From Hirsutella rhossiliensis (lineage: Eukaryota; Ascomycota; Sordariomycetes; Hypocreales; Ophiocordycipitaceae): a stretch of 62,651 nt of DNA. Below are positions 51,900-62,651 of the stretch, in pieces (the stretch's first letter is position 1; every line of letters begins with the position of its first letter). Position numbers and translations under genes: made by a program. The stretch covers positions 1 to 62,651 of the forward strand of contig NW_025408700.1 in assembly GCF_020360975.1 (NCBI RefSeq). Reading direction: 5' to 3'. The notes beneath the pieces are model-generated. The model had not been told where the DNA came from, did not search any database, and saw nothing but the letters and a program-made list of their open reading frames with translations.

Positions 51900-54800
51900 C
51901 TAGTCCCTCGTGTTGAAAAGGAACTTGAGTTCGTTGACATTCAGGCGACCAATCTTCATGCTCTCGGTCTCGTCCAGTGCCGCCTCAACAATCGCCTTTT
52001 TGCGCTCTTGCAGCGCGATGATGCGGTCCTCGACCGTCTCCTCGGTGAGGATGCGGTAGACTTTCACCTCCAGTTTCTGGCCGATACGGTACGCACGGTC
52101 CACAGCCTGCATCTCGATGTATGGATTCCAAAAAGGGTCCATGATGATGACATTGTTGGCAGACGCGAGGTTCAAGCCCGCATTCCCGGCTCGGAGAGAC
52201 ACCAGCATGACCTTGACGTTGTCCCTGTCCCGGAAGTCTCTGGCAGCCCGGGCACGATCCTCGCCCGACATGCTGCCATCGTACCGCTCCGGCTTGTCCT
52301 TGAACTTGTCATGCCACATGGCCACCTGTAGTAAATCCAGAAGTAGGGTCCACTGAGAAAAGACAATGGTCTTCTCTCCGTTTCTTGAATCTTCTTGAGA
52401 AGGTTCATGCACTCGGTGACTTTGGCCGCTGGCATCCACGTCTTTCGCAGGTAGCGCATATATCGCTTGTACGCCTCCCGATTCTTGATTGCCTCTAGCC
52501 GCAAGCTCTTCAGCATGGATGGCTTGACGTCGGCCGGCTTTTTCTTGCCCTTTTTGTTCTTCTTGGGAGTCTTGTCAGCCTTGTTGGCTTGCGACTTGGC
52601 GTGGTCCACGTGGTCCGAGTCGTCATCCTCCACGACGAAACCTCGCAAGTTCCCTGGCGTTAACCTCCTCCGTGTCAACCTCAGACTCCGACTTGGAATC
52701 GTCGTCGCTGGATGAGTCCTCGACGCCAGGCTCTGATTGCTTGACCATAGTTTCGGGCATGTGAACGCTCCGAAACGCTTCGTACGTGAAGCACTTCTTG
52801 CCGTCAAAAGTGCCACGACACACAGCACTTAGCCTTGTCGCTTTCATCTCCAGCTTGCAGGTTGGCGGCCGCAGGTTGTCGACTAAGCGCGTGACACAAT
52901 CCTTGCAGCCGTCGTGGCCACATGGGATAAAGAACGATGGAGACTGGACAGCGTCGAAACATATCGGGCATTCAAAAGCCTCAATCGCCTTGATCCTTTC
53001 CACAGTGGCCTTGCTGAGCCTCTTGATCGGTTGCACCATTTTCTCGTCCACTTTCTCTTTGCCAAACTGGGTGGCATCGTCCACGTCCAGGTTGAGGTGC
53101 GGATGACAGCAAGCCTGCCGCATGCGGAGGAGGAGAACGAGAATGTTGGAATAATTCTTGCCGATAGAGCCTTCGCGTAGGTACTTGCTGAATAGAACCT
53201 GGGACTTCTGCTCAAGCTGCTTGTAGAATCCCCTCTCGTCGGGAGAAAGCTTAGCATACACTATGCTTTCGTCTTTCGAAGGAAGATTGAGAATGGGTTT
53301 CCCATTCAGCTGCGAGTCCTTCTTTCTTCGCAGCATGATAGCCTTGAAGAGCTCGAAGCCTGCTCATGGCGACGCTCTTTGCATCGCCCTTGAGACCGCA
53401 AAGGATGCCAAACGCCTGCGGGCCGTCAGTATGTTATTCAATCAAGCACAAACCAAGTCGTCCTGGACTAACCTGTCGAAAATTCTCCCACACGCAGTAA
53501 GGCTTGATGTGGAGGAACTGAACAAGAGAGAAGAGTTCGAGGACCCCATTCATCATCGGGGTACCAGTGAGGCACCACCGATATGTGGATTTGAGCGCGT
53601 GGCAGGCTTTCGCCGTCTTGGTCTTCCTGTTCTTAATGCACTGTGCCTCGTCGAGCACGACTCTATGAAAGACAGCTTTGGTCGGGTGCAGCAAGGAAAT
53701 TTGAGAGCGTTGGCCCTGTCGTTTAAGTCAATGTTCCGATCGGCGTTGTCCTCCATGAACTTCTCCAGCCGCTTTAGTTCTTGAGCGATTGTGCCGTACG
53801 TCGTTAGGACAACGTCGTATCTGAGCAAGTCATCCGTCATCGCCTTGGTGTTGTGATATACGAAGACGGACATGCGATGCGAGAGCTTAGTCTTCTTCGA
53901 AATCTCTTCCTCCCACTGGCGTACTAGCGAGAGCGGCCCGATAATCAAGTTCGTCTACTTGGTGTCAGCGGAACCAAGCTCGTTCACGGTGCCCCCCAGA
54001 CATCCCCGACTTACCTTGGGTCGCCCTACGGCAGGTCTTGCCAACATGAGAGCCAGGGTGGATATCGTCTTGCCGAGACCCATGTCGTCGGCCAAGATGC
54101 CGCCTTTGTTGGTACCCTCCTCCATTTTCTTCATCCAAGACAAGGCGAGTTCCTGGTGGTGGTAGAGTGACTGCTTAAGTCCTGCCGGCGTCCCGTCCCG
54201 ATGCTTATCCGGGATGTCCATGTCCGGGCGAATGTTTTGCAGCAGCTCGTCCAACTCCTTTCGCTCACATTGGGATCATGGTACGCGTGGTCAAGAAAGC
54301 TGGATAACCTGTCGGCAAAGTTTCCTTCAGCGTCGAGCTGGTTGGCATAGTCGAGCATGCTGGGTTTGTCAATGGCATCAAGCAGGCTCACGCTGCCGGA
54401 GCTCGGCAAGGCTGGAGTCCTGGGGGGGCCATACATGCTCGAAGCCGGTGCGAAACCGACTGCTCCCGGCCGTCCTGCTTGATAGGGATGCGCAAAGGGG
54501 CTCCCGTACGAAAAAGGAAGCCCGTTGACACCAGGTGACTGATTCAGAGCACCTGGGCTGAAGCTTGTACTGGACGGCAGTGGCTTGTGAGGAAATGCCT
54601 GTGGAGTCGTCGTAAAAGGGCTCTGACCCGGGCACCAAAAGCCGTCGATGGCATAGAGTTGTACGAATTGGGCCCGTAAGGCTCATCCCAGCGGGCATCA
54701 TATGCGCCAGGCATGGGTAGTGTCTGTGGCGGGCGAAGCTGGGTCTTCGCGCTTAACGAATTGCCCGTGCGAGTTGGGCATTTGCGAAGCCATTATCTTT

Positions 54801-56039
54801 GAAAAGGCGTCTGAGTGGCCCGAACCTGGAGCCGGAGTAGACGGGACGACTGGAGCAGGATCTCCTTGGCTCGAAAGCTGCTGAGCCAGACTCCTGTCTC
54901 TCATCTCCTGCTCGTGTCTCTTCTCTTCTTTGATATGTTGAGCGATGCATGTCGCATCGTAATCGACGTCATCCCTGGCCACTGGTTAGTGCTTGACATT
55001 GCTTACGAGGGGGGATGGAGCTGGCGTGCCCAGTAAGGTCGATAATGTCTATGACACTGCTGGCGCTGTCTTGCGGTGTGGCGAATCCATTACTTTGAGG
55101 CGTCGGGGTGATGCGTCGAGCCTTGGCCGTTCCTCTAGCGATGCCCAGGAGCGGCGATTCACACTCACGCTTGCGACTCGGCAGAGAGCGGGCACCTGGG
55201 CTTCTCCAGATGTCATTGTCCATCCTGAGCGTGCGAGGAGTCGAAAATGCCGCCGAGCTACGGCGCGAACTGGCTGGTTCCACGCTGGCGGATAGTCGCG
55301 CTGGAGGGGCAGCTGTCAGCAAGGCGGGATGAAACAAGGCGCAAGCGCGGAATCGAGAGGAAATCAAGGAGCCCAAAATGTCATGCCAAGGAATGGGTGT
55401 GCGGTGTTTGAGTGCGGCAAAGCTTTGCTAAAGGGAAATGCGCCACAATGACGAGTGAGGTGTTCTTTGACCTGGCAGGCGCCAATATGGCGGCAAAGGT
55501 TGAAAGATGCACACAAACTAAGCAGGTGGTCGTCAGAGCTTAGATGCTGAATAGCAACTAGGATGATTCCACTGGGTAGAGGATGCGGTTGGAGTTCAGA
55601 AAGGGAAAGAGGAGGAGTAAAGAACAGAATGCAGCGAAAGGGAAACGAAGTGGCGATGGACAGGAAGCACAGACAGGCGAGGTTGGGCGAGGGAAAAGCA
55701 GAGCTTACCTGTTGGGGTTGTCGAGGTGGGCAGAGAATGGCGGCTCTGGGCTTGGGCATCGTCACGGCCGTCTATCCTCACCGAGTCAGCGCCGAATTCC
55801 GGAGGCTGAACAGAGGAGAGCGAGGGAGGATACTGACCTCCATCGCAGCTCGAGTCCCTGTTGGGGGTTTGAGCAGGTCCCGGCGGCTGACTGAGAAGGG
55901 CCCTCAACCTGGCAATCTCGCGCCTCGCCTCCTGGCGCTCCTGTTCGGCCCCATCGAAGTGTTCGCCCTGGAGGAGTCGAGAATGACTTCCTGGACGACC
56001 AACTCGTCGGCCAGCGCATCATGATACAGGTTCTGCCAT
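51900..56039 (-). CDS. SNF2-family ATPase with RING finger, Uls1/Ris1 type
   Basis: The probable start is the ATG at 56039 (MAEPVS, then ADELVVQEVILDS and GEHFDGAEQERQEARREIAR). A donor CAG|GTAAGC lies near 55708. Next is a Ser/Pro-rich region with VIDIIDLTG (SUMO-interacting motif, about 55040). SNF2 blocks follow: ILADDMGLGKTISTLALMLA (about 54100), intron 54014-53955, PLSLVRQWEEEI, VVLDEAQCIKN (about 53670), LTGTPMMNG, intron 53472-53416, MLRRKKDSQLNGKPILNLPS. The RING finger is CPICFDAVQSPSFFIPCGHD (about 52960) with GCKDC. The helicase C half has KTIVFSQWTLLLDLL, LVSLRAGNAGLNLASANNVI and DPFWNPYIEMQAVDRAYRIG, then LFNTRD-stop at 51900. Such proteins are SUMO-targeted translocases acting on chromatin (family knowledge). 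At least seven one-base breaks (near 54262, 53695, 53353, 52650, 52382 and in the N-terminus) but no clear nonsense substitution. Confidence 0.88.
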
Positions 56040-56375
56040 CAGCCGCGATCGAGCTTCAGCCCGGCGACAGGCGGCCAGGGCGCGCGCATTCGTCCTCGAT
56101 CCTGTCTATTCCGACTGTTTGGCTAAGGCCAACGAGGTTCGTTGAGATGGTGAGGCAACGGCGAAGCTCGTAGGGAAACGGGCGCTTGGGCTTCGTCTGA
56201 CGTCGGCCTGTTGCCTGAGCGAGCGAACGAGGCGGAAAAGATGGGCCCTTTTGGGCTAGCAAGCAAAAGCAAAGGGGATGATTGACGGTTTGCCTTGTGC
56301 GACAGGCAGTCGTCGTTACTCGTGCCACGCCCCACTTTTCTGGATTCCGGTTCACCTTCACCAGCCAAGCTAAGG
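56040..56375. other. Upstream region of the SNF2 gene
   Basis: No gene seen. It presumably carries the SNF2 promoter and 5' UTR, and is cut on the distal side by a LINE 3' scrap. Confidence 0.45.
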
Positions 56376-56467
56376 TGGGCTTTCTCAGTCACCCGGCTCT
56401 GACCGAAGACTGACTAATATTACGGCTTTACCGCCGTGCCCGGAACCCGCTGACGGGGGAAGGGACC
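56376..56467 (+). repeat. LINE 3'-end repeat, copy 2 (5'-truncated insertion)
   Basis: Matches 808-899 with two changes. It lies between the SNF2 upstream region and the left TIR of the second TIR element, which inserted right after its GGGACC end. Confidence 0.78.
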
Positions 56468-57133
56468 TACGGGCGACTGTAGGCCAGACTGTCTCAAAAC
56501 GCATTTGGGAAGAAAATTTGTCATTACGTATACCCTACTGTGACCATAGAGGTTATGGCCCATTTTAAATATTCGGCTTAGCAGAAGCAGGGTTAATTGC
56601 ATATACGACGAAGTTATAGCAGATCTTTACAGTCACGTTTCTTTCTTCCCCCTACTTTATTTTGCGTGGACGAATATTAAAAATGCAAGCTATCACGATT
56701 GACAGTATTCTCCTCCCATCAATTCCTCCTACTGCACAACAACCAATAACTAGCATTGAACTTACATCATGGGCGTTGTCTAAGGTGTATCAAGTCCGTT
56801 CGTCCAAGGTCGAGAGATTGCTAGCATCTACAGCCCCTAAACGCTTTATATGTCTCAATACGAAGGCGAGGCAAGGTATATCACATTCGCATCGACTTAA
56901 GTTACACGAAGCCAACATCTCGATGCCGCCTTGATATTTATATTCGGTGATCAGCCGAAAGCTCCCTGTGTCCAGTGTATAAAAGGGAATGGGGTGTTTC
57001 AAGGCTGTTACACTCTGGAAATGCTAGGGTCAGGTGCATGCGCGAATTGCACGTACTCATCTCGTGGGTCGCTATGCAAACTACACTGTAACACTCTAGT
57101 TCTACCTATAAAAGAAAAGGAAAGATTCAACTA

Positions 57134-59504
57134 ACGTACCCCACTGCGTCATGCAACGCACTAGGTCATGCAACAATTTTCAACACCTGACGCGTCTTCT
57201 TCAAATTGACGCGATATGGATCACAACCCTCGTATTGCAGAGGCAATTATAGAACTGCAATCCCAAGATCGCCCTAAATATGCAGAGACCGCGAGGAGAT
57301 ACAATATCGACAAATCCACGCTGTGGCGCCGCTTCAAAGGCAAAACAGCCTCAAATCACGACGCGAACTCTTACTCGCGACAGAAACTCACCAGCGCGCA
57401 GGAGGAGATTCTTATTGGGCACGTCAATAAGCTGACCGACCGTGGTATCCCGCCTACCCCTCAGATGTTGAAGAATATCGCCGAGGAAATCGCAGGGACA
57501 GAGCTTGGTGTCAACTGGGTGAGCCGCTTCCGCAAGCGACACCATGACCGTCTTTCGAGCTTGTATTTGCGCACCATAGATCATCAGCGGAAGGCTGCTG
57601 ATAATTCCAGGCATTTCCAAAACTTCTTCAATCTAGTAAGACTGCTTTTTATCGTCATTTCAAGTATACTGCCGACAATACTCGGTCAAATGCCGTAAAG
57701 TCGCCATTTCTGACCGAATCCAACTAGCTCCGCGAAAAGATCGAAAAGTACAACATCAGTCCCTCAAATGTTTATAATTTTGACGAGAAGGATTCCAAAT
57801 TGGTCTCTCTCGCTCCACCAAGCGAGTTGTCCCCGAAGCCCTCAGGCGCGGAAAACTGGTCGGGGCAAGCCAAGACGGGAACCGGGAGTTCATCACGCTG
57901 ATCGCTGCCATATGTGCAGATTATTCGTACCTGCCACCGGCCCTCATTTACAAAGGGAGTCAAAGACTTTCAAGATACTTGGCGAGGATTTTGACCATTC
58001 CAGCAAGTAGCCTTCTTCGCCAGTACGGAAAACGGCTGGAGCTGTGATGCACTGGGTTTACACTGGCTCAGCGCATATTTGACTGCCATACGAAGCAAAA
58101 GGCTGGTCGTGCCTACCGTCTCTTAATTTTAGACGGTCCAATAGTCACATTAACCTGAAATTCATTGACTATGCCGATCGGAATCGAATTCTCATTGCTG
58201 TGTTGCCATCGCACTCAACTCATCGGCTTCAACCACTCGATGTTGGCCTGTTTTCGCACTCTCCACCTATTATGCTCAAGGTTCCGACCAGCTGATGTCC
58301 ATTGGATGGGGTTAATTCGCCTTACGGAATTTTGGCCACTCTTTCGTGATGCGTGGAACCAGGCATTTACGGCCAAAAATATCGAGGCTGGTTGGCGGGC
58401 ACAGAATCCATCCACTCGACCCCGGCAAAGTATTGTCCAAGATTAGCCACAGCAGTGATGTGACACCCCACAAACTGCATCTGAGAAGGGCGATGAAGAC
58501 TCCAGGCTCTCTTCGGGCTATTCGGCGCATTACCCGCCGTCTCCGCAAGGAAGGGCTGATGGACTCCCGAGTCACAGCGCTCTCCCGAGCATCAGAGAAA
58601 CTGGCGACACAATATGAGCTCGTACAACACGAAAATCGAGATCTACAGGAAGCGCTCAAACTTGCACATAAAGGAAACGCAGAAAGGCCTTGGGCCTTTT
58701 CAATCCGGAAGAAAGTGGTGGCCAGCCGGTCTTTTCAGTCCAGCCAAGGTGGAACTGGCGCGGCGACGTCAGACGGACAAGGCACAGGCCGACGAGCAGC
58801 GCAAGCAAGCCATTGAAGATCGTCGACTCAGGTAGCCATATCACGTGAAGAAAAGGCTCGAGAATCTGCCGAGAAGAAAAACAGCGGGCTGCAATGCGTC
58901 AGGCCTTGCGAGAGCAGCGTTCTCGAGAGAAGACAGAGCGTGCTGCGGAGCGCGAGGCAAAGCGAGCTGAGAAACGGGAGGCCGCAGCAAAATTAAAAGC
59001 AGAGAGGTCTGCACGCGAGGCTGAACGCCAGGCTATTCGGGAAGTCAAGTTTGAGGTAGCTGCTACGTCAAAGCCTGGTGTAAGAGGGCACAAAAGACAT
59101 GGTAGCGGTGAGAAAACGAGGGCGTTGGAAGCGGGTTTGCGCGACGGGCATTCAACCACGCAACAACTCGGAGGAAGAAAGGGTAAAGATGGTTCTGAAG
59201 CTTCAGTGGCTCGAGACCACAGTCCCGGAGCTTTAGGGGTAAAGACATACCTCCCGTTCGACGGAAGCGCAGGGAAGTATGGAGGCCGGTTTCTCAGTCT
59301 CAGGTCTGGGCGGACCACAAGACCGCCTGCTCATATTTCAAGAAACCATCATATAGATAGACTCTGTATGAAGTGTTTCACATATTGTAATGTTTAATAG
59401 TATTTTAAATGGTTGTGTCGTTGCAGGATTAATTTTCGCTCTGGCTTGCCGGTCGGGCAATTTGTTGCATGACGTGGTGCGTTGCATGACTCAGTGAGGT
59501 ACGT
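57134..59504 (+). mobile_element. pogo/Tan1-type element, 2,371 bp
   Basis: The TIRs start ACGTACCCCACTGCGTCATG (left) and ACGTACCTCACTGAGTCATG (right, reversed), about 43 bp with a few mismatches. The TA duplication is at 57132-57133 and 59505-59506. Copy 1 of the host element shows the empty site (CAACTAATAATCG near 40650). It contains a decayed transposase. Confidence 0.93.
57216..59397 (+). pseudogene. Tan1-like pogo transposase, decayed
   Basis: The ATG at 57216 begins MDHNPRIAEAIIELQSQDRP. The HTH/CENP-B part includes AETARRYNIDKSTLWRRFKG and GVNWVSRFRKRH. The DDE part has NVYNFDEKDSKL (first Asp) and RAYRLLILDGPIV (second Asp), with stops between. The C-terminal tail is a long Arg/Glu/Ala coiled coil (TERAAEREAKRAEKREAAAK, about 58935) typical of this clade. 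At least six stops or shifts. Confidence 0.82.
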
Positions 59505-59789
59505 TAATAATCGTCTTAGGTCATCATCAAACAGAGGAGAACTATAGCTATTCCCAAGAAAGCGAGGACCTACAGTCAATTACTCCTCGGTGGCAGATAA
59601 TTGGGAGAAAATTCCAGGAATGGGTTGAGATAATGGTACACAACTCATATAATGATGACTAAATAAACTCCACTCCTTATCTGCATTTATGCTCTACACA
59701 CTTTGAAACTAAAAGTATTCCATTAAGATTACGAAGAAAATTCGTTTACTTCATCTACCACCTCTTCGTCATTAACTTATTAAGAGGCA

Positions 59790-61041
59790 ATGGCTGATGA
59801 TCTTGTACGGCGACGGGATACTCCCATCGGGCAGTATCCCTTAGTCAACTTATGGACAGTCTGTCTTTTTGCGGAAATCTCCTTACCCGACAGTCTCGAC
59901 AAGTTCCCGTCCGGACGAATATACAAAGCTCGAGATCCAACGACCATGACGCGCAGACGATCGATCTCACTTCCGACGATAGTCAAACAGAACGACAGAT
60001 AGCTCCTGCGATGACAGTCCCAGCTATAAAGTCTACAAATGGATTACGTCAACTCGTTACGGCCACGAACGAGGGCAACACCCATCGCTCTGAGAGTGCG
60101 CAGGCAACAAGAAAGCGATCAATGCTCCAGCCCTTCGATCTAACGGTGAACTTTTATTGTGCGTCCTTTAGAATCATCGATAATAAAGGATTGCCTGTAA
60201 GAAGTATCGTAGGATATCCTAGTCTTGTACGGAAGGTTACATGTTTCTTTCCGAACCAGCCAAGCAATTCCCGTCACATTCCGACATGATTCAACAGATT
60301 ATTCGCAGAGCCATTAACGACGAGACTTTAATCGATCGCGACTGGAAGCTATCAGCTTGCTTAGCAAACAATCCAGGCTCGATCTCGTATTATCCATCAC
60401 AAGCATACGAGACGACATCCCTGCTTGACCTTTTCGCTCGATTTCCCTGTCACACATAGGATATCAGCCTCCAACAGTCTGACCCTATTCGCACAGTCCG
60501 TTTCCACATTTCCCCACAGAAACTTCTAGGGCATCATCAACGCATCAGTGGCTTCAGATGATCCGATCAGATGCTTCCATTCACTACCATTCCCTTCCAT
60601 TCTCATATTCAGGCAGTCTATAAAGATCTCGCCTCTTTCCCACCTTAGATAGCAGAATCAAGAGTCTTCCAGTCCCTGATCTTTATGCCCACTTGCTCAT
60701 CCTCCGTGCGATATCCCAAACAAGGCGATTGCATCACCTTTTAAGTACTCTTTAATCTTTTGTTCTCTTACGAGAGCGACAACAACCCAGACGACCTCTT
60801 CGAACCCGCACATATTCTTAGCGCCAAGAACGAACCTTTAGTTAAAAAGAGAGTGCGTCTCGAAGAAACGCAAGCAACTCCTAAGACTAAACCGACGCCG
60901 AAGAATACAAGCAAGAAGTTTAAGGTAGAGGCTATCAAGGAGGAGGCCGAGAATAAATCTACGATACAAGTAGCATCTGAGGCGGATTTTGACTTTTCAC
61001 AGGACTTTAAGTCAGATTTAGGAGCCCAGGTCAGGTCTTAG
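59790..61041 (+). pseudogene. ORF-B of copy 2, interrupted by a solo LTR
   Basis: Parts are 59790-60447 and 60718-61041. The second part reads SDNNPDDLFEPAHILSAKNE and KKRVRLEETQATPKTKPTPK, then KKFKVEAIKEEAENKSTIQV in one frame, better preserved than copy 1. The first part has several one-base gaps relative to copy 1. Confidence 0.55.
60448..60713 (+). mobile_element. Solo copia LTR, same site as the full element in copy 1
   Basis: 266 bp, the same LTR as 41617-41887 with small gaps. The TSD is TCCC on both sides (60444-60447 and 60714-60717), where copy 1 has TCCCC. It arose by LTR-LTR recombination. Confidence 0.92.
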
Positions 61042-61090
61042 AGGATATCAAGGAAGGCGGAGAAGATGGTATCTCTAACGGACGGGACTA

Positions 61091-62651
61091 CCCGTTGATC
61101 TTGGTGTGGGGCCACAGCAGCCCAACTAAGTGTCTTCGCCACTTAGTTGGCCCAAATCGGCACAGCCAAAAATCCGGCACAGCAGCCCACCTCCAAAACG
61201 TCAACCCTATGCATCTCAACCGCGTTTTCTCGCGCAACTTGACTTTATTTACGTATCTTTTGCCGGAATACATTATGACAGATAACATGTACCCTGGCAG
61301 CAGTTCTGGCGTCTCGTCGCGAGCCGATGTTCGTCGCTCAACAACACCAAAACGCCTCTTTCCGTGCGAGATGCGGCCATCCGTTACAATGTGAAGAGCT
61401 CATCCGTACAGAGAGCCATTAATTTCATAAGAAACCCTTTTCCCGTGCTCCAGGGCGTCCATTGGCGCTGACGGAGGACGAAGACGACGCCCTGGTTGCG
61501 TATGTACAGTGGATGGAACGCACCGGCATGCCCGCCACGAGAGAACGAAGCTGTTGCAAATGCAATAAGAATGCGTCGAGATCCCAATGCCCGCCCGGTC
61601 TCGTCAAGTTGGCTTGACAATTGGCGTGGAAGTCATCCTGCGATCGCGAAGACGTATCTCAAAGCAGTTGAACGAGCCCGGAAGTCCTTTGACCCACGGG
61701 GTAGAAGAAGTCGAATTTTCTACTCAAAGCTTCGAGAAATCATCACCAGCTACCGTATTGGCAGTTCAGAGATCTGGAATGAAGACGAGGCCGGAATACG
61801 CATTGGGTGCCTGCGAGAACGCATCCAAGTTCTCATCACGCGCACCACTAGAGTCAAGACACCCGGCCCCGAGTTTTAGCCCAGCAAACCGAGAATCCTG
61901 CACGGTAATTGCCTCAGTTAACGCAGTGGGGACTCTCTTCCACCTGGCTTGTTTTCCAACATTACCCTACCACCAACTGGGCCGGCATCGACATCATGAC
62001 AGGCGTACGGTTTGCCCAGTCGCCAACTGGCTTTTCCAACGCAGAGATACACCTTGAGTGGGCAAGGCATTTCAACTGCTGGTCTTGGGCATCGTCAGCG
62101 CAAGCAAAACAGTCAGGAAATTCGCTGGAAGAGTGGTTCGGCTGTGACGAGCATCTTCGGCGCCCCAACATGGGGATGAGTCGCGTGGAGGCGCCGCCAA
62201 ACCAACGGCCTGACGACGAGAAGATCTACCGATTGCTTGTTGTGGATGGCTTTACAGGGCATACCACCCTTGACTTTGCTGAGTATTGTATCAAGTTTGA
62301 TATCATCATTGCTATTCCCTCCACATTCCACCACTCATGCAGCCGCTTGATGTTGGGGTATTCAACCACCCAAGTCAGCACATCGGCGCTTCCGAAGTCG
62401 CTCGCGAAGGCAACATATCATTTTCGCGGGTCGCTTCTCCACGGCTTTCAGGACTGTATGTGAGCTGGCTTCACGCGGCATAACATTATGGCGGCATTTG
62501 AAAAACAGGCTCTTTCCTGTCGACCAGCGCCGGTGATCACCAAGATCCTCCACGAGCAGCTACGACAGCAGCGGCCGATCAGTCACCGCCACGCCTCGCT
62601 CCTGCCTCGGGCGCGTTTGGTCGCGCGGTTGCCTCAATGATATCCGGCAAC
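61091..62651 (+). mobile_element. pogo-type element, right end outside window
   Basis: It begins CCCGTTGATCTTGGTGTGGG right after a TA (61089-61090) in copy 2 of the TIR element. The left subterminal region has a perfect 11-bp-stem hairpin, CCAACTAAGTG(TCTTCGC)CACTTAGTTGG, at 61122-61150. The transposase frame starts near 61275. Confidence 0.75.
61275..62651 (+). pseudogene. pogo transposase, cut by window edge
   Basis: The N-terminus is MTDNMYPGSSSGVSSRADVR; later frames carry SSSWLDNWRGSHPAIAKTYL, SEIWNEDEAGIRIG (first Asp), TNWAGIDIMTGVRFAQSPTG, YRLLVVDGFTGHTTLDFAEY (second Asp) and, after a break near 62340, a QPLDVGVF-like block. Frames change near 61400, 61600, 61860 and 62330. Confidence 0.75.

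Larger units (their letters stand above)
56683..59662 (+). pseudogene. ORF-A of copy 2, split by a pogo element
   Basis: Parts are 56683-57133 and 59505-59662. The cysteine motif is in one frame here (IKGNGVFQGCYTLEMLGSGA), unlike copy 1, but a base is missing near 56901. The C-terminal part resumes after the pogo at IIVLGHHQTEENYSY. Confidence 0.7.
56468..61090. mobile_element. TIR element, copy 2 (left part; right end outside window)
   Basis: It starts with the same TIR (TACGGGCGACTGTAGGCC) and follows copy 1 through ORF-A, ORF-B and the Lys-rich tail to GACGGGACTA (61090). There a pogo element is inserted at TA; copy 1 continues TAGGGAGCAAATGG. Two more insertions lie inside: a pogo element (57134-59504) and a solo LTR (60448-60713). 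Differences from copy 1 are almost only 1-3 nt gaps, often in homopolymers. Confidence 0.88.

Noticed and set aside
1..62651. Bacterial-style operons, ribosome sites or CRISPR arrays
   Set aside because: Introns, spliced genes and eukaryotic element families show a fungal nuclear sequence; no such signals expected or seen.

Overview
This window looks like a transposon-dense stretch of a filamentous ascomycete (Pezizomycotina) genome. Evidence: short GT-AG introns of 50-88 nt, one with a perfect TACTAAC branch site; host genes with fungal counterparts (a RING-containing SNF2 ATPase of the Uls1/Ris1 type, an MYND-finger protein, Spt3 and LaeA-like methyltransferase pieces); and a typical fungal element set (Fot1/Tan1-type pogo, Hop-type MULE, hAT, Tad-like LINE, Ty1/copia, Helitron2-like Helitrons). 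A hypocrealean fungus is plausible but not shown. I saw no obvious RIP (C-to-T) damage; coding breaks are nearly all 1-3 nt indels.

Layout. 1-1028: 3' end of a LINE (RNase H plus 3' UTR). 1029-2430: pogo transposase without visible termini. 2559-27077: three Helitrons (A, B, C) head to tail on the + strand. A and B are each followed, tail to tail, by an antisense host gene (MYND protein; conserved fungal protein ending DDWGAVRSPYEV). Helitron B is split by a complete 3,325-bp hAT element (8-bp TSD) and by a 152-bp solo LTR. 27276-29480: mosaic of methyltransferase, Spt3 and Helitron scraps. 29535-29844: a small intact spliced gene (73 aa). 31026-32039: LINE RT remnant. 32044-39940: minus-strand copia fragment holding a 4.9-kb MULE, whose right TIR is itself split by a pogo element (three-level nesting, all junctions readable).

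39987-47463: the most novel object. It is a TIR element (about 39-bp TIRs, 5-bp TSD GGTAC, 3.9 kb native) with a spliced integrase-type DDE transposase, a cysteine-rich DUF3716-like protein and a third protein with a possible SUMO-interacting motif. A copia element with identical LTRs but no reverse transcriptase sits in it. A second copy at 56468-61090 has a solo LTR at the same site, plus two other pogo insertions. 47469-51620 holds poorly recognised coding fragments, including a polytopic membrane protein. 51900-56039 (minus) is the SNF2/RING ATPase, the only long host gene, with a LINE 3' scrap in its upstream region.

Many single-base indels break frames in host genes and elements alike, without matching nonsense substitutions. 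Part of the apparent pseudogenisation may therefore be consensus sequence error.
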